Below are positions 8,479 to 17,279 of a stretch of 64,000 nt of DNA, piece by piece (position 1 is the first letter of the stretch; every line of letters begins with the position of its first letter). This DNA comes from Seminibacterium arietis (GTDB lineage Bacteria > Pseudomonadota > Gammaproteobacteria > Enterobacterales > Pasteurellaceae). The DNA lies in contig NZ_JBHTJN010000004.1 in NCBI RefSeq assembly GCF_042675725.1, positions 248,001 to 312,000 of the forward strand, given 5' to 3'. Both the position numbers and the translations under genes were made by a program. The notes beneath the pieces are model-generated. The model was not told the DNA's origin. It worked only from the letters and a program-made list of their open reading frames with translations, and did no database searches.

Positions 8479-8539
8479 GAAAAAAATCAGAAAACACCCT
8501 AATCAAACTTCCTTAAACAATATAGAGAGGACATAAAAA

Positions 8540-9727
8540 ATGGAACAAACATGGCGTTGGTACGGACCTAAAGATCCTGTTTCTTTAGCTGATGTTAAAC
8601 AAGCAGGGGCAACAGGTATTGTTACTGCTCTTCACCATATCCCAAATGGTCAAATTTGGAGTATCGAAGAAATTGAAAAACGTAAAGCAATGATTGAAGA
8701 AGCTGGATTAACTTGGTCAGTAGTTGAAAGTGTACCAGTTCACGAAGAAATCAAAACTCAATCAGGTCAATATCAAACTTGGATTGATAATTATAAACAG
8801 ACTTTGAGAAATTTAGCAAAATGTGGAATAGATACTGTTTGCTATAACTTTATGCCTGTTCTTGACTGGACAAGAACAGATTTGGCATACCAAATGCCTG
8901 ATGGTTCAAAAGCATTGAGATTTGATCATATTGCTTTTGCAGCTTTTGAATTACATATTCTAAAACGCCCAGGAGCTGAAGCAACCTATTCAGAAGAAGA
9001 TCGTAAAGCGGCTAAAACATATTTTGATAACATGACTGAAGCTGACATTAAGTTGCTTACTAATAACATTATCGCGGGTCTACCAGGAGCAGAAGAAGGT
9101 TATACATTAGAGGAATTCCAAAAACAATTAGATCGTTATAATGATATTACACCCGAAAAATTCCGCACTCATTTAAAATATTTCTTGAATGAAATTATTC
9201 CTGTAGCTGAAGAAGTTGGAATTAAAATGGCGATTCATCCAGATGACCCTCCTAGACCAATTTTAGGACTACCAAGAATCGTATCAACTATTGAAGATAT
9301 GCAATGGTTTGTTGATGTAGAGCCACTATCAGCCAACGGTTTTACTATGTGTACAGGTTCATATGGCGTACGTGCAGATAATGATCTTGTAAAAATGACT
9401 GAGCAATTCGCAGATCGTATTTACTTTGCTCATTTACGTTCAACTGCTCGTGAAGAAAATCAACTTTGCTTCCATGAAGCAGATCATTTAGATGGTGATG
9501 TAGATATGTATGGTGTGGTTAAGGCGTTATTAACTGAAGAATATCGTCGAAAAGATGCAGGTATTACTCGGTTAATTCCAATGCGTCCAGACCATGGTCA
9601 TCAAATGCTTGATGATTTAAATAAGAGAACTAATCCAGGTTACTCAGCAATAGGTCGCCTAAGAGGGTTAGCGGAGTTTCGTGGCTTAGAGCTAGGTCTG
9701 AAAAAAGCTTTCTTTGAGAAAAACTAG
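8540..9727 (+). CDS. uxuA: Mannonate dehydratase
   Basis: Dehydrates D-mannonate to 2-keto-3-deoxygluconate (KDG). The 395 residues match the 394 of E. coli UxuA. It starts MEQTWRWYGPKDPVSLADVK, the family signature, and carries IKMAIHPDDPPRPILGLPRI and the C-terminal MRPDHGHQM, which hold metal-binding and active-site residues. It is cytoplasmic. Alone on the plus strand, it is divergent from the SDR-to-gusA operon. Together they take glucuronide via glucuronate (which needs a UxaC isomerase from outside this window) and fructuronate to KDG. It has its own strong terminator. Confidence 0.97.
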   Translation: MEQTWRWYGPKDPVSLADVKQAGATGIVTALHHIPNGQIWSIEEIEKRKAMIEEAGLTWSVVESVPVHEEIKTQSGQYQTWIDNYKQTLRNLAKCGIDTVCYNFMPVLDWTRTDLAYQMPDGSKALRFDHIAFAAFELHILKRPGAEATYSEEDRKAAKTYFDNMTEADIKLLTNNIIAGLPGAEEGYTLEEFQKQLDRYNDITPEKFRTHLKYFLNEIIPVAEEVGIKMAIHPDDPPRPILGLPRIVSTIEDMQWFVDVEPLSANGFTMCTGSYGVRADNDLVKMTEQFADRIYFAHLRSTAREENQLCFHEADHLDGDVDMYGVVKALLTEEYRRKDAGITRLIPMRPDHGHQMLDDLNKRTNPGYSAIGRLRGLAEFRGLELGLKKAFFEKN

Positions 9728-9742
9728 CAAGCTATATGAAAG

Positions 9743-9772
9743 GGCGGTAAATTGATATTTACCGCCTTTTTT
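9743..9772 (+). terminator. Rho-independent terminator after uxuA
   Basis: A 10-bp GC-rich stem (GGCGGTAAAT / ATTTACCGCC), loop TGAT, then six T. It may also stop minus-strand transcripts leaving yfgM, though the tail on that side is weaker. Confidence 0.93.
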
Positions 9773-9824
9773 GAGTACTAATAGCACCCAAATATTATAC
9801 AAATCTTCTTTTAGATAGATAAAT

Positions 9825-10433
9825 TTACAGATTATTTAACCGCACTTGTGCAGATTGAATCTCTGCTTGACTACCAGATTTCAATACTTTCTCAAAGACT
9901 GCTTTTGCACCCTCTTTATCGCTTTTTGCTAATAAAATTTCGCCTAGCAATAAATTTTTCCCACTTTCCCAAGCTTCTCCTTTTACTATATTAAGAGAGT
10001 TTGCCGCTCCATCAAAATTTTGCAATTGAAATTGTACACTCGCAAGACGTAACGCAGTAATTGATAAAAGAATCTCATTATTTGTTACAGCAGGATCTTT
10101 TAACGCAAGAAGTAGTAATTTTTCTGCCTTTTTGAAATCTTGCTCAAGTACTGCAGATTTTGCACCATCTAAATAAGCAAATACCGCATAACCCGTTCCA
10201 GAATGTTGAATCCCAAATTGTTCAATTTGATTATTTTTGTTTTTAGAGTGAATCAATTGATTATATTCTACAGAACTTTGTTGCATTTTTGCCACTTGAT
10301 AATCTTGCCAATAACGCCATCCAAATACGCCACCAAAAACTAATACAAAAATGACAATCATAGATTTATAATTTTCTTTAATCCAAGATTTTAGTTCATT
10401 CAGTTCTTGTTCTTCTTCAGCACTGTAAGCCAT
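9825..10433 (-). CDS. yfgM: Ancillary SecYEG translocon subunit, tetratricopeptide protein
   Basis: A 202-residue inner-membrane protein: a short cytoplasmic N-terminus, one membrane anchor at about 24-40 (MIVIFVLVFGGVFGWRYW), then a periplasmic helical TPR-like domain. In E. coli YfgM associates with SecYEG and PpiD and aids periplasmic chaperone transfer. Its first codons overlap the hisS end by 17 nt, the usual gamma-proteobacterial hisS-yfgM arrangement. bamB and der, which follow in E. coli, are not here; uxuA is convergent instead. Confidence 0.9.
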   Translation of the reverse strand: MAYSAEEEQELNELKSWIKENYKSMIVIFVLVFGGVFGWRYWQDYQVAKMQQSSVEYNQLIHSKNKNNQIEQFGIQHSGTGYAVFAYLDGAKSAVLEQDFKKAEKLLLLALKDPAVTNNEILLSITALRLASVQFQLQNFDGAANSLNIVKGEAWESGKNLLLGEILLAKSDKEGAKAVFEKVLKSGSQAEIQSAQVRLNNL

Positions 10434-11718
10434 TTTTTTCTCCGTTAAAATAGTTTCTTAAATAATCTGTTATTTTGGTTAGCTCAATACTACGTTGCTC
10501 TGTATCATTTAATAAATCTTTAATAATAACTTGTTGTTGTTGTACTTCCGCTTCACCAATCACTAAAGCTAATTTTGCACCACTCTTATCTGCTCGTTTA
10601 AATTGCTTTTTAAAACTTCCACCGCTACAGTTTAACTGTACTCGCAAACGTGGTAGTGTAGAACGAATTCTTTCGGCTAGTTCAAATGCTGGTGTCGTAG
10701 TATTTTGTCCCGAATGAATCAAATAAACATCTACTGTTTTCTGCAAGTCAATAGTTTTATTTACTTCTTGAACGAGTAGAACTAAACGTTCTAATCCCAT
10801 TGCAAACCCAACTCCACTAGTAGCATGTCCGCCAAGTTGCTCGACTAATCCGTCATATCGTCCACCACCACAAACCGTTCCTTGTGCACCTAAACTTTGA
10901 GTTACCCATTCAAATACTGTTTTATTGTAATAGTCTAAACCACGTACGAGTTTCTGATTTATTTCATATCTGATACCTACTGCATCTAACAACGTACAAA
11001 GATGACGGAAATGTTCACGGCTTTCATCGTCCAAATAATCATGCAGTTTAGGAGCATTATTTAATACTTCCTGCACCACCTGATTTTTACTATCTAAAAT
11101 CCGTAATGGATTAGTAGTTAGACGACGTTTACAGTCATCATCTAAAATATCTAGATGATTCTGCAGAAAATCAACTAATGCTTGACGATAATTTTTACGA
11201 GCTTCTAATGAGCCAATACTATTGAGCTGCAAAGTAACATGTTCAAAAATACCTAGCTCTTTCCATAAACGTGCGGTTAATAAAATAAGTTCAGCATCAA
11301 TTTCCGCATTTGGAATACCAAAAACTTCCACGCCAACTTGGTGAAATTGACGATAACGACCTTTTTGTGGGCGTTCATAACGAAACATCGATCCCATGTA
11401 CCATAAGCGTTGTTCTTGATTATAAAGTAGACCATGTTCAATACCTGCCCGAACACAACCTGCCGTTCCTTCTGGACGTAAAGATAAGCTTTCCCCATCC
11501 CTATCTTCAAAAGTAAACATTTCTTTTTCTACTACATCAGTAACTTCACCGATAGCTCGTGCAAACAATGGAGTTTTCTCCACTATCGGCATACGGATTT
11601 CATTGTAGCCATAAGACGACATGGTATTACGGACTTTATCTTCTACCCATTGCCACAATGGGGTTTCTACTGGCAGACAATCATTCATTCCTCTAATTGC
11701 CTGAATCGTTTTTGCCAC
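10417..11718 (-). CDS. hisS: Histidyl-tRNA synthetase
   Basis: A class II synthetase of 433 residues (E. coli 424). It begins IQAIRGMNDCLPVETPLWQW. Motif 2 is FRYERPQKGRYRQFHQVG, the histidine-binding loop is LVRGLDYYNKTVFE, and motif 3 contains GGGRYDGLVEQLGG and GVGFAMGLERL. The C-terminal anticodon-binding domain starts at about 330. The start is GTG at 11718 with AAGGAG 6 nt before it. It is 10 nt downstream of ispG in the same operon. Confidence 0.97.
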   Translation of the reverse strand: MAKTIQAIRGMNDCLPVETPLWQWVEDKVRNTMSSYGYNEIRMPIVEKTPLFARAIGEVTDVVEKEMFTFEDRDGESLSLRPEGTAGCVRAGIEHGLLYNQEQRLWYMGSMFRYERPQKGRYRQFHQVGVEVFGIPNAEIDAELILLTARLWKELGIFEHVTLQLNSIGSLEARKNYRQALVDFLQNHLDILDDDCKRRLTTNPLRILDSKNQVVQEVLNNAPKLHDYLDDESREHFRHLCTLLDAVGIRYEINQKLVRGLDYYNKTVFEWVTQSLGAQGTVCGGGRYDGLVEQLGGHATSGVGFAMGLERLVLLVQEVNKTIDLQKTVDVYLIHSGQNTTTPAFELAERIRSTLPRLRVQLNCSGGSFKKQFKRADKSGAKLALVIGEAEVQQQQVIIKDLLNDTEQRSIELTKITDYLRNYFNGEKNGLQC

Positions 11719-11728
11719 ACCTTACTCC

Positions 11729-12832
11729 TTAAATAATTCGTTTATTTGGATCCTGCCGAGAAACTTTTGCTCGGATCTTAGCTTCTAGCTGTTCGATCAG
11801 TGCATCATTATCGAACCGCTCTTTTTGCCGCTCACCATTTAAATAATAACCACTCTTTTTGTTACCGCCTGTTACTCCTAAATCTGAAATCAAAGCTTCA
11901 CCAGGTCCATTTACTACACAACCAATAATAGACACATCAAGAGGAGTAATAATATCTTCAAGACGCTGTTCTAATGCATTAACCGTCCCAATCACATCAA
12001 ATTCTTGTCTTGAACAAGTTGGACAAGCTATAAAATTAATACCACGTGAACGTATCCGCAATGATTTTAAAATATCAAACCCAACTTTTATCTCTTCCAC
12101 AGGATCTGCTGCCAGTGACACTCGCAAAGTATCGCCAATACCCTCTGCAAGTAATATCCCTAAGCCAATTGCAGATTTCACCGCACCAGCCCTTGCTCCA
12201 CCAGCTTCAGTAATACCTAAATGTAATGGCTGTTTAATAGATTTAGCTAATAAACGATAACTTTCTATTGCTAGAAAAACATCCGATGCTTTTACACTAA
12301 CTTTAAATTGATCGAAATTAAAACGATCTAAAATCTCCACATGCCGTAATGCACTTTCTAGTAAAGCCTTAGCAGTGGGTTCACCATACTTTTCTTGAAT
12401 ATCTTTTTCTAGTGAGCCTGCATTTACACCTATGCGAATAGGAATATTTTTATCTTTAGCACAATCCACTACTGCACGAATACGATCCTCACGTCCAATA
12501 TTACCTGGGTTAATCCGCAAACAATCTACACCGTACTCTGCGACTTTTAAGGCGATTCGATAATCAAAATGAATATCTGCAATCAAGGGAACGCTTACTT
12601 TCTGCTTAATAACTTTAAACGCTTCCGCTGCATCCATTGTGGGAACGGAAATTCGAACAATATCAGCTCCCACTCGTTCTAACGATCTAATTTGATTCAC
12701 TGTAGCTTCTACATCAGTAGTACGAGTATTAGTCATTGATTGTACAGCTATAGGAGCATCTCCTCCAATCGGCACATTTCCAACAAAAATTTTTGTCGAT
12801 TCTCGACGTTTAATAGTTGATTTTATTGACAT
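11729..12832 (-). CDS. ispG: 4-hydroxy-3-methylbut-2-enyl diphosphate synthase (flavodoxin)
   Basis: This iron-sulfur enzyme is the penultimate step of the MEP isoprenoid pathway. Its 367 residues include the start region STKIFVGNVPIGGDAPIAVQ. The cluster cysteines are in FIACPTCSRQEFD and in SIIGCVVNGPGEA. It lies between rodZ and hisS, the usual gamma-proteobacterial order. The same window also encodes dxr, an earlier step of the pathway, and uppS, which uses its products. Confidence 0.97.
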   Translation of the reverse strand: MSIKSTIKRRESTKIFVGNVPIGGDAPIAVQSMTNTRTTDVEATVNQIRSLERVGADIVRISVPTMDAAEAFKVIKQKVSVPLIADIHFDYRIALKVAEYGVDCLRINPGNIGREDRIRAVVDCAKDKNIPIRIGVNAGSLEKDIQEKYGEPTAKALLESALRHVEILDRFNFDQFKVSVKASDVFLAIESYRLLAKSIKQPLHLGITEAGGARAGAVKSAIGLGILLAEGIGDTLRVSLAADPVEEIKVGFDILKSLRIRSRGINFIACPTCSRQEFDVIGTVNALEQRLEDIITPLDVSIIGCVVNGPGEALISDLGVTGGNKKSGYYLNGERQKERFDNDALIEQLEAKIRAKVSRQDPNKRII

Positions 12833-12857
12833 ATTTTCTCTTTAATCGTTGAAATCC

Positions 12858-13868
12858 TTATTGCAATCTAAATTTTGCTACACGTCCATCCACTGTTAAT
12901 GGATACGATTGCCCTTTATAAGTAATTTTTACATTAGCAGGTGCTCCAATAATCAGCGAATAAGCTGATTGATTAAAAGTTAAAATTTCACCCTTTTTAT
13001 ATTCTTTTTCAGCTAATACTTTACCTTTACTGTCTTTTACACTAAGCCAACAGCTGGCATTAGTGATCTCAATAACTAAATTACTGTTCAAAACAGCTGA
13101 ATTTTCTACCGCACTTACATCATCATTAAGATGATTTGGATTAGTTTTCTCTATATTTTCTTGAGCTGAATTTGCTGAGTTGGTTGCAACATTATTTTTA
13201 TTTTCAACAGACTGTTCGTTTGATTTTAAATCAACAACTAAGTTATTCACTAAATTTTCTTGTTTTGGATTTTGTTGGTCTTTTTGTTCATTAACGGAGG
13301 TTTTAGCCATCTCTACTTCACTTACTTCTGAAGCCACAGTACTATGCTGATTTTGCACTGGTATATCCACAGCTAATTTATTTGTATCATTATTGTTCTT
13401 TTCATTAGTAGTCATATAATTTTGCACCAATGTTTCACGTTCTGCTGTAGTCTTTTGATGATTTTCCCACCACCAAAGTGCGGTCAATCCAAATAAAATA
13501 ATTAAAATAATAATAGTTAAACAACCAATCCAACGATGATTATGACTATGTTTATTAGTTACTTTTTTCACTTTACTGCTTTTATTTAAATCCACTTGCA
13601 TATCTGCATCAATAACTTCTAAAGCAGGCAACCAGATATGTTCAGGCAAACGTAAAAATTTAGCATAATTACGCACATATCCTTTCATAAAAGCAGGTGG
13701 GATAAATTTTTGAGAAAACTCATTATTTTCAATATGCTGCAAAACTGAAGGTCGTAAATTAATTTGCTCAGATACTTGTTCAAAAGAAAGATTTTGTGCT
13801 TCTCTCGCTTGACGTAGTTGTTCACCTAAAGTTAACTGCGTTTGCTCTTGTTCAGTTGCAATATTCAT
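12858..13868 (-). CDS. rodZ: Cytoskeleton/cell-shape protein RodZ
   Basis: A bitopic membrane protein that links MreB to the elongation machinery. The N-terminal helix-turn-helix domain is at about 14-80, with LGEQLRQAREAQNLSFEQVS. A basic juxtamembrane stretch follows, a single membrane segment lies at about 113-133, then comes a low-complexity Asn/Glu-rich periplasmic linker and the C-terminal beta domain (about 260-336). I use ATG 13868; the longest frame begins at a TTG 15 nt upstream, and neither has a strong RBS. It heads the rodZ-ispG-hisS-yfgM operon. Confidence 0.92.
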   Translation of the reverse strand: MNIATEQEQTQLTLGEQLRQAREAQNLSFEQVSEQINLRPSVLQHIENNEFSQKFIPPAFMKGYVRNYAKFLRLPEHIWLPALEVIDADMQVDLNKSSKVKKVTNKHSHNHRWIGCLTIIILIILFGLTALWWWENHQKTTAERETLVQNYMTTNEKNNNDTNKLAVDIPVQNQHSTVASEVSEVEMAKTSVNEQKDQQNPKQENLVNNLVVDLKSNEQSVENKNNVATNSANSAQENIEKTNPNHLNDDVSAVENSAVLNSNLVIEITNASCWLSVKDSKGKVLAEKEYKKGEILTFNQSAYSLIIGAPANVKITYKGQSYPLTVDGRVAKFRLQ

Positions 13869-13983
13869 AACAAATCTACCCAATATTTACGTTTTATTTA
13901 ACTGATAAAGTTTAAAGTTGAATGCTTTGTTTTGCAACCTTTATTCAAAATAAATCTATTCGGATCTTAAATTAAGACTTAGA

Positions 13984-14526
13984 TCATAATTTTTTATACT
14001 TTTTTGCTCTTTCAGGGGCAATTTTTTCTAATAAATAATAGTATTTTTGATAAAGCGGACTATTATTCTCTGATAAAGCACAAAGCATAATATTTTCATA
14101 AGTATCTGCTTGATGATAATAAGTAGCAATGGAAAGTGCGGTCTGGAATTGCTGATAAGCAAGCTTAAATTGTCTTTGTGAACAAAGAAAAGCTCCATAG
14201 TTATTAAATAGATCACCTTGCTGATTATCTAGCTTAATAGCTTGTTGGTAACTTTTTTGTGCTTTTTCATTATCGCCTTGCAATTGATAAAAATATGCTA
14301 ACGCACCATGCACTAAATAGTAATTTGGTGCATAAGACAAAGCTCTATCTAAATTTAATTTAGCCTGTGCCGTATCGCCTAGAGATAAATAACCCAAACT
14401 TAATTCTACACGAGCTTTAGCTGCTAATTTTCTGTCAAAAAGAGAACTATCTTTCGAACTCACGCAACCGAAAAGAAAAATAGAAAGAGAAAGTGAAATC
14501 AATAGGTTAAATCTCATCATTTTCAT
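13984..14526 (-). CDS. pilF2: TPR lipoprotein, type IV pilus pilotin (PilF/PilW family)
   Basis: A 180-residue lipoprotein. The signal peptide ends in a lipobox, FLFGC, with the lipidated cysteine at C21. About four TPR units follow (about 35-150), e.g. YLSLGDTAQAKLNLDRALSY and AYFYQLQGDNEKAQKSYQQA. PilF/PilW pilotins help assemble the outer-membrane secretin through which the uptake pilus extends. In Haemophilus the homologue pilF2 is a competence gene cotranscribed with rlmN. Here rlmN is 32 nt upstream, and a CRP-S-like site lies before rlmN. I assign the symbol from that synteny. Confidence 0.82.
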   Translation of the reverse strand: MKMMRFNLLISLSLSIFLFGCVSSKDSSLFDRKLAAKARVELSLGYLSLGDTAQAKLNLDRALSYAPNYYLVHGALAYFYQLQGDNEKAQKSYQQAIKLDNQQGDLFNNYGAFLCSQRQFKLAYQQFQTALSIATYYHQADTYENIMLCALSENNSPLYQKYYYLLEKIAPERAKKYKKL

Positions 14527-14558
14527 TACTTTCTCCTTTATATCTTTATTTAGTTTAA

Positions 14559-15677
14559 CTAAGACACTTGTGCAACTGAAATAGAGTGACCAAATTGTTT
14601 TTTCTGAGCTGTTCGCTTAGTTCTATCAATCACATCACCCGCCAGCTGCCCACAAGCTGCATCAATATCATCACCCCTTGTTTTTCGTATAATGACAGTA
14701 AACCCATACTCCATCAAAGTTTTTTGAAAACGATCAATTCTTGAATTTGAACTTTTCGCATAAGGTGCTTGTGGAAACGGATTCCAAGGAATTAAATTAA
14801 TTTTACATGGTGTATTCTTCAATACTTTTGCTAGTTGATGAGCATGTTCAACGCTATCATTTATCTGATTGAGCATAACATATTCAATTGTTACTTTCCC
14901 ATGATTCGCATTTGACACTGATAAATACCGATTTACTGCGTCCATCAACATCTTAATATTATATTTTTTGTTAAGCGGTACAATTTCATCACGTAATTCA
15001 TCGTTTGGTGCATGCAATGAAATTGCTAAGGCAACATCGATCATCTCATGCAACTTATCCAATGCGGGTACAACTCCTGAAGTGGATAAAGTAACTCTCC
15101 GTTTAGATAAACCATAAGCAAAATCATCTAACATAATTTCCATTGCTGGAACAACATTTGCTACATTTAACAGTGGCTCTCCCATTCCCATCATTACCAC
15201 ATTTGTAATAGGTCTTACCCCTGTCACACCAAAATTACCAATAATTTTTGAGGCTCGCCATACTTGACCAATGATTTCAGACACCGTTAAATTACGGTTA
15301 AAACCCTGTTGTGCGGTAGAGCAAAAAGTACAAGCTAATGCACATCCAACTTGTGATGACACACAGAGAGTTGCACGATCGACTTCTGGAATATACACGG
15401 TTTCAACTTGTTGATCTCCCACTTGCATTGCCCATTTGATCGTGCCATCAGTAGAACGCTGTTCTACTGCTACTTCAGGAGCTTTAATTTCTGCTACACT
15501 TTTTAATTTATCACGTAACTTTTTATTTATATTGGTCATATTGTCAAAATTATCTTCACCAAAATGATAAATCCATTTGACTAATTGATCCGCACGAAAA
15601 GGTTTCTCATCTAATTCTTTAAAAAATTCTCGCATTTGTTGACGAGTTAAATTCATTAGATTTATTTTATCTGACAT
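14559..15677 (-). CDS. rlmN: Dual-specificity 23S rRNA/tRNA adenine-C2 methyltransferase
   Basis: A radical-SAM enzyme that methylates C2 of A2503 in 23S rRNA and A37 in some tRNAs. It has 372 residues. The cluster cysteines are C112, C116 and C119 in GCALACTFCSTAQQGFNRN. The C-terminal DIDAACGQLAGD carries the second catalytic cysteine. The start region MSDKINLMNLTRQQMREFFK matches the family. It is first in an rlmN-pilF2 pair preceded by a competence-type regulatory site (15798-15819), so it is probably raised during competence although it is housekeeping. Confidence 0.96.
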   Translation of the reverse strand: MSDKINLMNLTRQQMREFFKELDEKPFRADQLVKWIYHFGEDNFDNMTNINKKLRDKLKSVAEIKAPEVAVEQRSTDGTIKWAMQVGDQQVETVYIPEVDRATLCVSSQVGCALACTFCSTAQQGFNRNLTVSEIIGQVWRASKIIGNFGVTGVRPITNVVMMGMGEPLLNVANVVPAMEIMLDDFAYGLSKRRVTLSTSGVVPALDKLHEMIDVALAISLHAPNDELRDEIVPLNKKYNIKMLMDAVNRYLSVSNANHGKVTIEYVMLNQINDSVEHAHQLAKVLKNTPCKINLIPWNPFPQAPYAKSSNSRIDRFQKTLMEYGFTVIIRKTRGDDIDAACGQLAGDVIDRTKRTAQKKQFGHSISVAQVS

Positions 15678-15781
15678 CTGTGCCTCGTTATTACACTTTA
15701 TGGCAATAAAAATTAGGTTGCGATTGTACTGACTTCGTACCTATTAATCTAGCAGTTTTCACTGTTATTACAAAGAAAATG

Positions 15782-15843
15782 AAAAATGACCGCTCTTTTT
15801 TACGATCTAGATCGCAATATGAATAAAAAGTGCGGTCATTTTT
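15782..15843 (-). terminator. Long-loop terminator after the AI-2E permease gene, built on a USS
   Basis: The arms AAAAATGACCGCTCTTTTT (15782-15800) and AAAAAGTGCGGTCATTTTT (15825-15843) pair with one mismatch. The 24-nt loop carries the CRP-S-like site described separately. The permease stop is at the edge of the right arm. On the minus strand the hairpin is followed by CATTTTC. Confidence 0.5.
15798..15819 (-). promoter_or_regulatory. CRP-S (Sxy-dependent competence) site upstream of rlmN-pilF2
   Basis: The centre GATCTAGATC is palindromic. Read on the minus strand the site starts TATTGCGATC and ends GATCGTAAAA. One half is TTGCGA, the hallmark that separates CRP-S sites from ordinary TGTGA sites; the other half has one mismatch (A for G). 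It lies about 120-140 nt upstream of rlmN, in the orientation known for the Haemophilus competence unit containing pilF2. Confidence 0.65.
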
Positions 15844-16884
15844 TTACGATTCTTCTACATCGCCAAGTAAAGCAGCGTATTTTAGTGTACTTGGACTAGC
15901 CTCAAGTGCTATTTTTAACACCATCGTTAGCGGAACTGAAAGGAGCATTCCTACAGTACCTAGTAGCCAGCCCCAAAATAAAAGGGAAAGAAATACTACT
16001 AAAGTTGATAAACCAAGTGATCGCCCTGTCATCTTAGGCTCAAGGATATTACCAATCACAATATTAATAACAATAATACCAACAGAGACGCCAAAACAAG
16101 TAGCAAAACCGTTTAGCAGTAAAGTCTGTAAAATAATTGGAACAGCCGCAATGATTGACCCAATATTAGGAATGTAATTAAGTAAAAACGTTAGTGTTGC
16201 CCATAAAATAGCATATTGTACGTTAGCAACTTTTAACAGTATAAATAGTACTACACCTGTGATTAGGCTGATAATAGTTTTTACTCCCAGATAATTAATT
16301 ACCCCTTGTAAAATACGATCAATGTAATTTTCCTGCTGAACAATTTGATCTTGACGACTAAATGCTACAGAAAATTTATGTTTTGCACTAGGTGCTTCTA
16401 ATAGCATCAAAATCACTACTAAAAATAAAACAAACACATTAGTCACCACTCCCGAAAAACTCAGTAGCAATTTACTTACTAGGTTCATCATTACACTGGG
16501 GTCAAATTGCTCAATAACTTGTTCTCGATAAACATCAAGCGACAAATGAAAGCGTTCTGCAATTACACTAAGATCCTTAAGTCGCTCAGAAAGTAAAATT
16601 CGATATTGAGGAATTGATTGAGTAAATTCATGAATAGTGTTATTAATTAAACCTACTAATAAGAAGAAAACAATAACGATTAATAGAAATAGCACACTGA
16701 TAGCTAGCCAACGAGGAATCCTACGTTCAGTCATGAAACGAATAACAGGCGAACAAATAATCGCTATAAATAATGAAAGTAAAAAAGGAACAACTATTTC
16801 ACTAGCCAGCTTTATTCCAGCGAAGATAATTACAATTGCAGCGGTTGCCATTAAAAAACGGGTAAAACTGAATTCTCTTTTCAT
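15844..16884 (-). CDS. AI-2E family transporter (PerM/YdiK/TqsA-like permease)
   Basis: A 346-residue polytopic inner-membrane protein with about seven to eight helices. It has the family's paired N-terminal helices, a long central periplasmic stretch (about 85-150) and the conserved LLNYIPNIGSIIAAVPIILQ near residue 240. Members export varied small molecules; TqsA affects AI-2 export and others act as Na+/H+ antiporters. The substrate cannot be read from sequence. It begins 3 nt after glnB, so it is cotranscribed with it, an order I recall from Haemophilus. Confidence 0.85.
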   Translation of the reverse strand: MKREFSFTRFLMATAAIVIIFAGIKLASEIVVPFLLSLFIAIICSPVIRFMTERRIPRWLAISVLFLLIVIVFFLLVGLINNTIHEFTQSIPQYRILLSERLKDLSVIAERFHLSLDVYREQVIEQFDPSVMMNLVSKLLLSFSGVVTNVFVLFLVVILMLLEAPSAKHKFSVAFSRQDQIVQQENYIDRILQGVINYLGVKTIISLITGVVLFILLKVANVQYAILWATLTFLLNYIPNIGSIIAAVPIILQTLLLNGFATCFGVSVGIIVINIVIGNILEPKMTGRSLGLSTLVVFLSLLFWGWLLGTVGMLLSVPLTMVLKIALEASPSTLKYAALLGDVEES

Positions 16885-16887
16885 AGA

Positions 16888-17226
16888 TTACACCGCATTT
16901 TCGTTCTCTTCACCTGTACGAATACGAATTACACGTTCTACGTCATAAACAAAGATTTTTCCGTCACCAATTTTACCAGTTTGAGCTACCTCAATAATAG
17001 TTTCAATACATTGTCCAGCTAACTCATCAGCGATCACGATTTCCATTTTTACTTTAGGCAAAAAATCCACCATATACTCAGCACCACGGTAGAGTTCAGT
17101 ATGCCCTTTTTGTCGTCCAAAACCTCTGACTTCGGTTACCGTCATACCTGTAATACCAATATCGGATAGGGCTTCACGTACATCATCAAGTTTAAAAGGC
17201 TTAATAATAGCTTCGATTTTTTTCAT
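16888..17226 (-). CDS. glnB: Nitrogen regulatory protein P-II
   Basis: A trimeric signal protein that reads 2-oxoglutarate, ATP and, through uridylylation, glutamine. I choose ATG 17226, which gives 112 residues starting MKKIEAIIKPFKLDDVREAL and puts the uridylylated tyrosine at Y51 in the T-loop (GHTELYRGAEY). The GGAG ribosome-binding site is 9 nt upstream of it. Two further in-frame ATGs lie 6 and 15 nt upstream. C-terminal GKIGDGKIFVYDVERVIRIR is the P-II signature. Cotranscribed with the permease downstream. Confidence 0.95.
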   Translation of the reverse strand: MKKIEAIIKPFKLDDVREALSDIGITGMTVTEVRGFGRQKGHTELYRGAEYMVDFLPKVKMEIVIADELAGQCIETIIEVAQTGKIGDGKIFVYDVERVIRIRTGEENENAV

Positions 17227-17279
17227 TTTCATATTCTCCATGATATTTAATCTTCAACATTTTAATATTCATGTTAAAG

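Noticed and set aside
8300..8506. 68-codon minus-strand frame upstream of the SDR gene
   Set aside because: It covers the divergent control region with the CRP site, operators and both promoters; it has no RBS and no protein-like composition.
10510..10545. TTGTTGTTGTTG run in hisS as a phase-variation repeat
   Set aside because: Only four units in an essential gene, in frame and coding a plausible loop; such a short triplet run is not expected to slip at high rate.
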